Under the pieces are notes generated by a model. That model saw nothing but the letters and a program-made list of their open reading frames with translations. It had not been told where the DNA came from and searched no databases. A program made the translations under genes and the position numbers. Positions 17,750 through 25,620 of a stretch of 64,000 nt of DNA are shown one piece after another. How positions within the stretch are numbered: the stretch's first letter is position 1; each line of letters begins with the position of its first letter. The DNA comes from RFXV01 sp038150465 (GTDB lineage: Bacteria; Bacteroidota; Bacteroidia; Flavobacteriales; Schleiferiaceae): NCBI GenBank assembly GCA_038150465.1, contig JAYOTP010000010.1, positions 1 through 64,000 of the forward strand. The letters run 5' to 3'.

Positions 17750-19243
17750 ATGAAGAACACTATGAAAAAGTCCTTTCTCATCTGCCTTTCACTGATCGTC
17801 ATGAGCCAGCTCAAGGCGCAGCAGATACCGCTGTACAGCAATTATTTCTTTACGCCGTATATCTACAACCCTGCACTTTCCGGAAGTCAGGGAACAACGG
17901 AAGCCACTTTGGTGCACCGTCGGATGTGGAGTGGCCTGCAGGGATCACCAGAGACCTCTGCACTCGCCATCAACGGAGCCATGGGGAAGCAGCGTATCGG
18001 ATGGAGTGGATACATCTACTCGGATAAGACAGATATCCTCTCTCGGGTGGGTATGTACGCCAGCTATGCCTATCATGTTCAGCTCAGTGCCAAGAATGTG
18101 CTGAGTTTTGGCTTGGGTGCGGGATATGTCAATCAGAGCATCGACCTGTCCAGCGTGAACGTGGGCAATCGGCTCGATCCTGTGCTCTTCATTTCTCCAA
18201 ATGACAGAGGATCCTTCGATCTCAACTTTGGAATGAATCTGAAGATCGATCAGTTCAATATCGGTGTGGCCATGCCTCAGGTCCTCGGTTCTTCTGTGAA
18301 GTACAGCGAGAACTATGGGGGAGAGGTGTTCTTCAATCTGATCCGCCATTACATCGGTACCGCCCAGTACGATCTGCATGTGCAGGGGAATAGAATGGTG
18401 CTGAGCCCTTATGTGCAGATACGAGCTGCGGACAATGTGCCCTTCCAGTTCGATGCGGGTGCGATGTTCTCCATGAAGAAATATGGTTTTGTGGGGGCCT
18501 CCTGGCGCAACGACTACGCCGTGACCACGAATATCGGCTACTACCTCACGCCTCAACTGACTTTGGGCTATGCCCACGATTTCAGCCTCAATACCTATGC
18601 TTCTCAGTTGGGTACGAGCAACGAATTCATGCTCAGTTGGAGTTTTGGAGAGAACAGCAAGATGGAGCGTCTTGAGAACGAGATCAAGAAGCTCAAGGAG
18701 AACGACCGCCGGAAGATGGAGCAGTACGAGGAGATGCTGGAGGAGCGCCTCGAGGAAATGGAAGATGAGATCAAGGTGGAAGAAGCGGCCAGAAAAGCAG
18801 GTGAAGAAGCAGCCAAAGAGACGCTGGAGGAATACCTGAAGGACAATCCAAATATTGGCCAGGGAGGCGGTGGCGGAACGACGGCAGCATCCACTCCGGC
18901 GGAAAGCCAGACCTCTGCCTCTGACCAGACGTCTGCGGGTACAACGCCAGCCGGATCTGCTGCGACCACACCAGCAGAGGAGAGTTTGCCCACCAACACG
19001 AAGCCAGGAACCCGCGGATTCTATGTCGTGGCGGGTGTGTACAGCGGCGAAGCCAATGCCGTCCGAATGGTAGAGAACATTGCCAAGCAGGGTATGGAAG
19101 CGGGATTCTTCCGCGATTCAGCCAGTGGCTTCTACTACGTCTATCTGCGTCAATTCGGCGACTACAAGTCGGCCAAACAGGCGAAGAATAACAGACTGAA
19201 CGGAACGTACAAAGGACAACTTTGGATCAAGATCATTAACTGA
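17750..19243 (+). CDS. PorP/SprF-family T9SS outer-membrane protein with coiled coil and SPOR-like C-terminus
   Basis: 497 residues. A signal peptide (MKKSFLICLSLIVMSQLKAQ) leads into a PorP/SprF beta-barrel (about 25-300) with the hallmark YSNYFFTPYIYNPALSGSQG, ending in FMLSWSFGEN. Then comes a highly charged coiled coil (about 303-365, MERLENEIKKLKENDRRKM), a Gly/Thr/Ser/Ala/Pro-rich linker (about 370-420) and a final SPOR-like fold (GFYVVAGVYSGEANAVRMVE, YYVYLRQFGDYKSAKQAKN). PorP/SprF proteins act with T9SS cargo at the outer membrane. Most stop after the barrel; the extension could reach peptidoglycan. It lies 8 bases after its probable cargo gene. A second ATG at 17762 is a possible start. 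Confidence 0.88.
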   Translation: MKNTMKKSFLICLSLIVMSQLKAQQIPLYSNYFFTPYIYNPALSGSQGTTEATLVHRRMWSGLQGSPETSALAINGAMGKQRIGWSGYIYSDKTDILSRVGMYASYAYHVQLSAKNVLSFGLGAGYVNQSIDLSSVNVGNRLDPVLFISPNDRGSFDLNFGMNLKIDQFNIGVAMPQVLGSSVKYSENYGGEVFFNLIRHYIGTAQYDLHVQGNRMVLSPYVQIRAADNVPFQFDAGAMFSMKKYGFVGASWRNDYAVTTNIGYYLTPQLTLGYAHDFSLNTYASQLGTSNEFMLSWSFGENSKMERLENEIKKLKENDRRKMEQYEEMLEERLEEMEDEIKVEEAARKAGEEAAKETLEEYLKDNPNIGQGGGGGTTAASTPAESQTSASDQTSAGTTPAGSAATTPAEESLPTNTKPGTRGFYVVAGVYSGEANAVRMVENIAKQGMEAGFFRDSASGFYYVYLRQFGDYKSAKQAKNNRLNGTYKGQLWIKIIN

Positions 19244-19270
19244 CCCCATGTTGAATCGGTGAATGTCAGG

Positions 19271-19296
19271 ACCGCCCCTCGGGGCGGTTTTTTTTG
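19271..19296 (+). terminator. Intrinsic terminator after the porP/sprF-like gene
   Basis: ACCGCCCC, a 2-base loop, GGGGCGGT and eight T, 27 bases after the stop. It ends the adhesin-PorP/SprF transcript just before the convergent mfd gene. Confidence 0.93.
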
Positions 19297-19297
19297 T

Positions 19298-22200
19298 TCA
19301 GGGATTTGCCGTCGATGGAAGCAGTCGGCTGAGGAGTTCAGAGGCCTGTTCGATGGAATCCACTTCTGGAAAGACAAGAGAGAGCTTGCCATTGCGCTCC
19401 TTCATTTGTGCATTGGGCACTGCTTTCAATCCCATGAGCAATGACTGGAATTCATCGGATCGGAAGTAGGGGTGGTCCCCATCTGCAATGAAATAGGCGA
19501 TGAATTTACTTTGCTTGAGAACGAGTTTCTCGAATCCCAGGGCGCGTCCTTTCCAGCGCAGGCGGAGGCTGTTGAGCAATTCGATGACGGTCTCTGGAAG
19601 TGCGCCGAATCGGTCTTTCAATTCGGAGGCAAATGCCTGCAGTTCCTCCTCTGTTTTGAGCCCGTTCAATGTTTGGTACAGTCGCAGGCGTTCCTCGATC
19701 TGGTTCACATACTCATCGGGGATCAGCAATTCGAGGTCCGTATCGATCTGCGTCTCCTCGATAAGGGTCTGTGTGGGCTCCTGCTCGTACAGCTTTTTGA
19801 ATTCCTGCTCCTTGAGTTCTCGCACCGCTTCAGAGAGGATCTTTTGGTACATGTCGAATCCCATATCTGAGATGAAGCCGCTTTGCTCTCCGCCGAGCAG
19901 GTCGCCTGCGCCCCGGATCTCCAGATCGCGCATGGCAATATTGAATCCGCTCCCGAGATCGGAGAACTGCTCGATCGCCTGAAGTCTTTTTCGCGCCTCA
20001 TCGGTCATGTGGCTCTGCGGCGGTGCGATCAGATAGCAGAAGGCCTTTCGGTTGCTCCGCCCGACTCGACCCCTCATTTGGTGCAGATCGGACAGGCCGA
20101 AGTTCTGGGCTTGGTGGATCAGAATGGTATTGGCATTGGGGACGTCCAATCCGTTCTCCACAATGGTCGTGCTGACCAGCACATCGAAGCGTCCTTCCAT
20201 GAAGCCCAGGAGCAATTGTTCCAGTTCCTTTCCCTCCATTTGACCGTGCCCGATGGCCACCCTTGCATCTGGAACGATCCGTTGGATCATGCCCGCCACT
20301 TCTCGGATGTTCTCCACCCGGTTGTGTACGAAGAAGACCTGTCCGCCACGTTCGAGTTCGAAGGCAATAGCATCCCGGATCCGGGCCTCATCAAAGGGGA
20401 TGAGTTGGGTGTCGATCGGTTGGCGATTGGCCGGTGGCGTGGTCATGATGCTGAGGTCACGTGCGGCCATCAGGGAAAATTGCAGGGTCCTCGGGATGGG
20501 AGTGGCCGTTAAAGTGAGCGTATCCACGTTGACTTTCAGTGTCTTGAGTTTATCCTTGACCGAAACGCCGAATTTCTGCTCCTCGTCGATGATCATCAGT
20601 CCGAGGTCCTTGAACTGCACGTCTTTTCCGACCAGCCGATGGGTCCCGATGACAATGTCCACCTGGCCCTCAGCCAATGCCTTGAGGGTTTCCCGTTGTT
20701 CTTTGGCAGTTCGGAATCGATTCAGATACTCCACGCGGCAGGGGAAGTCCTTCAGTCGGTTGCTGAAGGTGCGGTAGTGCTGAAAAGCCAGCAGGGTGGT
20801 GGGAACAAGCACGGCCACTTGCTTGCTGTCGGTCACGGCTTTAAAGGCAGCCCGCAAGGCGATCTCCGTCTTTCCAAAGCCCACATCTCCACAAATGAGG
20901 CGGTCCATTGGCATGGAACCTTCCATATCCGATTTGACATCGGCCGTGGCCTGCACCTGATCCGGTGTGTCCTCATAGAGGAATGAGGCTTCGAGCTCGT
21001 GCTGCAGATAGGTGTCAGGAGGGAATGCATGCCCTTTGGCGCTCCGTCTTTTTGCATAGAGCTTGATCAGGTCGAAGGCGAGTTCTCTCACCCGCGACTT
21101 GGTCTTCTGTTTGAGTTTCTTCCAGCTGGGGCTGCCGAGTTTGTGCAAGCTGGGCTGGGTGCCTTCTTTGCCCGAATAGCGTGAGATCTTGTGAAGCGAA
21201 TGAATGCTGACGTAGAGCACGTCCGAATCCTTGTATTGCAGCTTGATGGCTTCCTGCATCTTGCCATTCACCTCGATCTTCTGCAGCCCTCCGAACTTGC
21301 CCACTCCATGATCGATGTGGGTGACGAAGTCTCCGTATTGCAGGCTGTTGAGTTCTTTGAGCGTGAGCGTTTTTTCGCTTTCCCGGTTGCTTTTGATCCG
21401 GAACTTCTTGAATCGCTCAAAGAGCTGATGGTCGGTGAATACGGCGGTTTGACTGTTCTTGTCGATGAATCCGGCGTGAATGTTCCCAAGGACCGGACGG
21501 TAGTCCACTTCCTTGCCGATGTCCTCCATGATGGCCTCAAAGCGTTCAACCTGACGGGCCGTACTGCACACCAGATAGTTCTGAAAGCCATCGGCAGACA
21601 GCTCGTTCAGCCGGTCGCTGAACAGATCGAATTGCTTGTTGAACGATGGCTGGGGAGAACCGGAGAAGTCCACTTGCTCATCCCTGCCTGTTCCCAGTTG
21701 CAGGCGCAGATGTGCCTGCATTTCCAGAGAAAAGCGAGCTGAGTCCACAAAGAGGTCTTCCGGACGCGAACGCATGGTCTCTCCTTCCAACTGCTCAAAG
21801 GCATCCTTGGCGAGTTCCGTCATCCGATCGAGTTGCTCCATCAGTCCCTGGGCATCGTCCATCCAGAGCCAGGTCTTGCTGCGCATGAACTCCAACAGGC
21901 TTTGCCTTTTTTCCATCTGCGCCTTGTTCTCCAGATTGGGCAGTATCTGCAGCTGTTTGATGGATTCGGTAGAAAGCTGACTTGACGGGTCAAAAAGTCG
22001 AATGCTGTCCACTTCCTCTCCGAAGAATTCGATGCGATAGGGCAGGTCATTGGAGAAGGAAAACACATCCACGATCCCACCGCGAATGGAGAATTCTCCA
22101 GGTCGGTAGACGTACTCCACCCGTTCGAATTGATAGGTGAAAAGTGTTTCGTTCAGGAATTCGAGTCCGATCGCATCTCCAAGTTTGAGGTTGAGCGTAT

Positions 22201-22630
22201 TCCGGCTGATCTCGCTACGGGTGACAACGGTCTCACAAAGGGCATTGGGATAACTGACAATAAGGGCCGGCTTCTTTCGGCTGCTGAGTCGGTTGAGCAC
22301 CTCTGCCCGAAGCAGTACATTGGAATTGTCTGTTTGCTCTATTTCATAGGGCCGACGGTAGCTCGCTGGAAAGAAGAGTACATCTTCCTTTCCCAGCAGC
22401 GACTCCATATCGTTCAGGAAATAGGCTGCCTCTTCCTTGTCTCTTTTGACAATGAGTGCCGGGCGTTCAAGCTTTTTGAAAATGGCGGCGCAGAGCATGG
22501 AATCCATCGAGCCGCTCAATCCATTTATACCGATCTCACTGCTGCCCGCCCCTTCGGTGGCCTGCACGAGACTTTGCACATCGGAAGCGGCAGAAAAGCG
22601 CTCGAAGACCTCTGATAATCCCTGTTCCAT
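19298..22630 (-). CDS. mfd: Transcription-repair coupling factor Mfd
   Basis: 1110 residues, normal for Mfd. The order is a UvrB-like N-terminal module (VLFFPASYRRPYEIEQTDNS, FSIRGGIVDVFSF), a CarD-like RNA-polymerase-interacting domain (LQYGDFVTHIDHGVGKFGGL), and RecG-like translocase lobes with Walker A GDVGFGKTE, Walker B DEEQ and TLTATPIPRTLQF. A C-terminal TRCF domain follows. It removes RNA polymerase stalled at lesions and recruits UvrA. The gene is monocistronic, converging with the porP/sprF-like gene and divergent from def. Confidence 0.96.
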   Translation of the reverse strand: MEQGLSEVFERFSAASDVQSLVQATEGAGSSEIGINGLSGSMDSMLCAAIFKKLERPALIVKRDKEEAAYFLNDMESLLGKEDVLFFPASYRRPYEIEQTDNSNVLLRAEVLNRLSSRKKPALIVSYPNALCETVVTRSEISRNTLNLKLGDAIGLEFLNETLFTYQFERVEYVYRPGEFSIRGGIVDVFSFSNDLPYRIEFFGEEVDSIRLFDPSSQLSTESIKQLQILPNLENKAQMEKRQSLLEFMRSKTWLWMDDAQGLMEQLDRMTELAKDAFEQLEGETMRSRPEDLFVDSARFSLEMQAHLRLQLGTGRDEQVDFSGSPQPSFNKQFDLFSDRLNELSADGFQNYLVCSTARQVERFEAIMEDIGKEVDYRPVLGNIHAGFIDKNSQTAVFTDHQLFERFKKFRIKSNRESEKTLTLKELNSLQYGDFVTHIDHGVGKFGGLQKIEVNGKMQEAIKLQYKDSDVLYVSIHSLHKISRYSGKEGTQPSLHKLGSPSWKKLKQKTKSRVRELAFDLIKLYAKRRSAKGHAFPPDTYLQHELEASFLYEDTPDQVQATADVKSDMEGSMPMDRLICGDVGFGKTEIALRAAFKAVTDSKQVAVLVPTTLLAFQHYRTFSNRLKDFPCRVEYLNRFRTAKEQRETLKALAEGQVDIVIGTHRLVGKDVQFKDLGLMIIDEEQKFGVSVKDKLKTLKVNVDTLTLTATPIPRTLQFSLMAARDLSIMTTPPANRQPIDTQLIPFDEARIRDAIAFELERGGQVFFVHNRVENIREVAGMIQRIVPDARVAIGHGQMEGKELEQLLLGFMEGRFDVLVSTTIVENGLDVPNANTILIHQAQNFGLSDLHQMRGRVGRSNRKAFCYLIAPPQSHMTDEARKRLQAIEQFSDLGSGFNIAMRDLEIRGAGDLLGGEQSGFISDMGFDMYQKILSEAVRELKEQEFKKLYEQEPTQTLIEETQIDTDLELLIPDEYVNQIEERLRLYQTLNGLKTEEELQAFASELKDRFGALPETVIELLNSLRLRWKGRALGFEKLVLKQSKFIAYFIADGDHPYFRSDEFQSLLMGLKAVPNAQMKERNGKLSLVFPEVDSIEQASELLSRLLPSTANP

Positions 22631-22693
22631 AAAGTGGGCAAATATCGTAAAGTGGGCTTCGCAAAGGCATGTGCTCTATCGTAAATTGCAGCC

Positions 22694-23266
22694 GTGATAT
22701 TTCCCATTGTCGCCTACGGCGATCCCGTACTGAAAAAGAAAGCCCAGCGCATTGAGTCGGACCACCCGGGCCTTGATTCGCTCATTGCCGGGATGTATGA
22801 AACCATGTACAATGCCCAGGGGGTGGGACTCGCCGCACCTCAGATCGGTCGTCCGATACGACTTTTCGTAGTGGATGCCGCTCCATTTGCCGAAGGCGAG
22901 GAAGAGGATGCCGAGGCGCTCAAGGCATTCAAAAAGACCTTCATCAACGCGGAGATCCTGGAGGAAAGCGGTGATCCATGGTCCTTCACAGAGGGCTGTC
23001 TTTCCATACCGGAGATCCGCGAAGATGTGCAGCGACAGGCACAAATACGGATTCGCTATCAGGACGAAGAATTCGAGACCCATGAGGAAACCTATTCAGG
23101 TCTGATCGCCAGGGTCATTCAGCACGAGTACGACCACATCGAAGGGCGACTGTTCACCGATAAGTTGTCTCCGCTGAAGAAGCAGTTGCTCAAGGGACGA
23201 CTGAATTCCATTGCAAAGGGAAAGATCCGCCCGGACTATCCCATGAAATTTCCACAGGCCAAGTGA
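22694..23266 (+). CDS. def: Peptide deformylase
   Basis: 190 residues from a GTG start. All three metal-site motifs are present: GVGLAAPQIG, EGCLSIP and QHEYDHIEG. It removes the formyl group from nascent N-terminal methionine in the cytoplasm. An insert (FAEGEEEDAEALKAFKK) between motifs 1 and 2 is common in Bacteroidota. It heads a compact run in which each junction overlaps (def-lipoprotein GTGA, lipoprotein-DUF5606 ATGA, DUF5606-mazG TTGA). Confidence 0.95.
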   Translation: MIFPIVAYGDPVLKKKAQRIESDHPGLDSLIAGMYETMYNAQGVGLAAPQIGRPIRLFVVDAAPFAEGEEEDAEALKAFKKTFINAEILEESGDPWSFTEGCLSIPEIREDVQRQAQIRIRYQDEEFETHEETYSGLIARVIQHEYDHIEGRLFTDKLSPLKKQLLKGRLNSIAKGKIRPDYPMKFPQAK

Positions 23267-23787
23267 GGGGTTTCAGCCTGATCCTGCTGTGCACTCTCTT
23301 CGGTTGCGGGCAAAGAGAAGCCCAGGAACCAGCCGGTCCCGACCTGAAGGCTTCAGAGCAGCTTTACCTCTCCGATCCGACGGATTCGGCCCTTGCTCGC
23401 GCCTACGCTGCGGATCTGGATAGATGGGTGCGGGCGCATCCACAAGACAGCATCAGCCCATATCATGCCTTGCGATCGGTCCTGGTGACGCGTTCCATTC
23501 CCGGTCGTGAATTGGAGGCAGTCGTTGCTCTTCAGAAGTTGAGCCGTCGATACGCTCCACATGAGGTGTCGGTGGAAGCGGAATTTCAGACCGCCTTCAC
23601 CTGGGATGAATTCATCGGTCATACAGAGAAAGCCAAGGAGGGCTATGCAGAGTTCATCGCAGCGCACCCAGATCATCCAAGGAAGGAAACGGCCTCTGGG
23701 TTGTTGCGCATCCTCAGCGAGGAGCTTCCTTTGGAGGATCTGGTGGAACAATGGAAGAAACAGAATACTGAAACAACGAACCCATGA
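23263..23787 (+). CDS. Putative lipoprotein with helical (TPR-like) repeats
   Basis: 174 residues from a GTG overlapping the def stop. The N-terminus MRGFSLILLCTLFGCGQR is a lipoprotein signal with an LFGC lipobox. The mature part is helical, with AKEGYAEFIAAHPDHPRKE resembling a tetratricopeptide helix pair. It is probably periplasmic or anchored in the outer membrane. I do not recognise a specific family. The tight overlap with def and the downstream DUF5606-like gene suggests co-expression but not a function. Confidence 0.75.
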   Translation: MRGFSLILLCTLFGCGQREAQEPAGPDLKASEQLYLSDPTDSALARAYAADLDRWVRAHPQDSISPYHALRSVLVTRSIPGRELEAVVALQKLSRRYAPHEVSVEAEFQTAFTWDEFIGHTEKAKEGYAEFIAAHPDHPRKETASGLLRILSEELPLEDLVEQWKKQNTETTNP

Positions 23788-24272
23788 ATCTAGACGAGAT
23801 CCTCTCGGTTTCGGGAAAACCCGGATTGTACAAATTGATCGCTCAAACCCGCAACGGCCTGCTGGCCGAGTCTTTGGATGACCAAAAACGCATTGCCGTA
23901 AGTGCCTCCCAACAAGTGAGCAGTCTGAAGGACATCGCCATCTTCACCTATTCCGAAGAAGTTCCATTGGCGGAGGTATTTTCCTCAATGATGACCTATG
24001 AGGAGGAAAATGGACTCCCAGACCCCAAGGCAGAGAAGCAGGTGCTGATCGATTTCTTTGCTGCCGTCTTGCCGGAATTCGACCGGGAGCGCGTCTACCC
24101 GAGCAACATCAAAAAAGTGCTGAGCTGGTACTTCAAACTCAAGGAGCATCAGCTGCTTTCTCAGCCAGAAGACGAGTCGGCCAATGAAGCCACAGAAACC
24201 GATGCCGAGGCAACGGATGAAAGCCAGGCGTCGGAGGCTCCCGAAGTCAATGGCGAAAAGGACAGCGATTGA
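23784..24272 (+). CDS. DUF5606-like conserved Bacteroidota protein
   Basis: 162 residues. The N-terminal half (MNLDEILSVSGKPGLYKLIA, then RIAVSASQQVSSLKDIAIFT) resembles the conserved DUF5606 family, which occurs widely in Bacteroidota and has no assigned function. The last 45 residues are acidic and low in complexity. It is likely cytoplasmic, as there is no signal peptide. It overlaps the lipoprotein gene by ATGA and mazG by TTGA. The family name is given from memory of the N-terminal pattern. Confidence 0.78.
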   Translation: MNLDEILSVSGKPGLYKLIAQTRNGLLAESLDDQKRIAVSASQQVSSLKDIAIFTYSEEVPLAEVFSSMMTYEEENGLPDPKAEKQVLIDFFAAVLPEFDRERVYPSNIKKVLSWYFKLKEHQLLSQPEDESANEATETDAEATDESQASEAPEVNGEKDSD

Positions 24273-25048
24273 CTTCTGACAGAAGCGGGCAGCTCGAGGC
24301 ATTTGGCCGTCTGCTCGACATTATGGATGAACTCAGGGAGAAGTGCCCCTGGGACCGCAAACAGACCATGGAGAGTCTGCGCCATTTGACCATCGAAGAG
24401 GTCTACGAACTGGGCGATGCGATACTGGACAATGATCTGACAGAAGTTCGGAAGGAATTGGGCGATATCATGTTGCACATGGTCTTCTATGCGCGTTTAG
24501 GATGGGAACAGGGGGCTTTTGATGTGGCCGATGTACTCAACGGCATATGCGAAAAACTCATCCAGCGCCACCCGCACATATACGGAGACGTTGAGGTACG
24601 CGATGAAGAAGAGGTAAAGCAGAATTGGGAAAAACTGAAGATGAAGGAAGGGCGTGAAAGCGTTCTGGAGGGAGTGCCTCGTTCCTTGCCGGCCATGGTC
24701 AAGGCGACGCGCATACAGGATAAAGCCAAAGGCGTTGGATTCGATTGGGAGGAGAAGGAGCAGGTGTGGGAAAAAGTGCAGGAGGAACTCGCTGAACTCA
24801 GAGAGGCCGAGGCATCAGGAGAGGAGCAGCATGTGGAGGAAGAGCTCGGGGATGTGCTGTTTTCCGTCATCAACTACGCCCGTTTCCTGAATATGGATCC
24901 CGAATCGGCGCTTGAACGAACCAACAAGAAATTCATCGGCCGCTTCACCCATATGGAACGGCAGATCAAAGAGCAGGGGCTGCTCATGCAGGAGATGAGC
25001 CTTTCAGAGCTGGAGGCCTTTTGGCGATCGGCCAAAAAGCAGGATTGA
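24269..25048 (+). CDS. mazG: Nucleoside triphosphate pyrophosphohydrolase MazG
   Basis: 259 residues with two MazG folds. The first has CPWDRKQTMESLRHLTIEE and KELGDIMLHMVFYA, the second EEELGDVLFSVINYARFLN; together these hold the EExxE/ExxD magnesium-binding residues. It hydrolyses (d)NTPs to monophosphates and pyrophosphate, a house-cleaning function. The start is a TTG overlapping the preceding stop; an ATG at 24323 would remove part of domain 1, so I prefer the TTG. Confidence 0.93.
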   Translation: MTSDRSGQLEAFGRLLDIMDELREKCPWDRKQTMESLRHLTIEEVYELGDAILDNDLTEVRKELGDIMLHMVFYARLGWEQGAFDVADVLNGICEKLIQRHPHIYGDVEVRDEEEVKQNWEKLKMKEGRESVLEGVPRSLPAMVKATRIQDKAKGVGFDWEEKEQVWEKVQEELAELREAEASGEEQHVEEELGDVLFSVINYARFLNMDPESALERTNKKFIGRFTHMERQIKEQGLLMQEMSLSELEAFWRSAKKQD

Positions 25049-25094
25049 ACGGCAAGGTTCATCTTTGGGAAACAACTGCCCGGTCGGTAGGGGT

Positions 25095-25102
25095 TATTTT
25101 TG
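25095..25102 (+). promoter_or_regulatory. Candidate -7 box upstream of sixA
   Basis: TATTTTTG matches TAnnTTTG exactly and lies 24 bases before the GTG start of the sixA-like gene. The nearest upstream TTG is 27 bases away, longer than the usual 17-23. Confidence 0.5.
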
Positions 25103-25126
25103 CTCCTTGACAGACCATTCATCCCC

Positions 25127-25615
25127 GTGAAAACGCTATTTCTCTTCAGGCATGCCAAGTCAAGTTGGGCCGAGCAAGGCATACACGACATCGATCGCAG
25201 TCTGAACGCAAGGGGCATTCAAGATGCGTACGATACAGGGCAATGGCTCAGGAAGAAGGGAGTGAGCGCAGAATGCATCGTGTCGAGCCCAGCCGATCGC
25301 GCATTGCACACGGCCACCATCATCAGCCGGACCCTGAACATACCTTTCTCAGCACTTCAGCTGGACTCAAAGCTCTATGAGGCGCATCCTTCGGATATCG
25401 AAGAGGTCGTATGTGCGCTCCCGAAGCAGATCGATTCGGCCATGCTCTTTGGACACAATCCAGGGATGCCGCTCTTTGTGGACCAGTGCGTTCAGGAGCG
25501 GATCGACCATTTCCCAACCAGCTCAGTGGCCTGTGTCCGATTTGATTCAGACAGTTGGGTCGACCGGAACGGACCGGCAGAATTGCTCTTTATGAGTGCA
25601 CCGAAACTCCGTTAG
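25127..25615 (+). CDS. sixA: SixA-like histidine phosphatase
   Basis: 162 residues from a GTG start: VKTLFLFRHAKSSWAEQG carries the RHG-type catalytic motif (here RHA) of the SixA branch of the histidine phosphatase superfamily. The second catalytic histidine lies in LFGHNPGM. SixA dephosphorylates phosphohistidine on HPt domains in Escherichia coli; in other phyla the substrate is uncertain. It lies 5 bases upstream of ppk1 and probably shares its transcript. The link to phosphorelay or polyphosphate metabolism is inference. Confidence 0.87.
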   Translation: MKTLFLFRHAKSSWAEQGIHDIDRSLNARGIQDAYDTGQWLRKKGVSAECIVSSPADRALHTATIISRTLNIPFSALQLDSKLYEAHPSDIEEVVCALPKQIDSAMLFGHNPGMPLFVDQCVQERIDHFPTSSVACVRFDSDSWVDRNGPAELLFMSAPKLR

Positions 25616-25620
25616 GCACA

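Noticed and set aside
17969..18577. Long antisense frame inside the porP/sprF-like gene
   Set aside because: Long shadow frames are expected at this GC content; it lacks protein-like composition or a family match.
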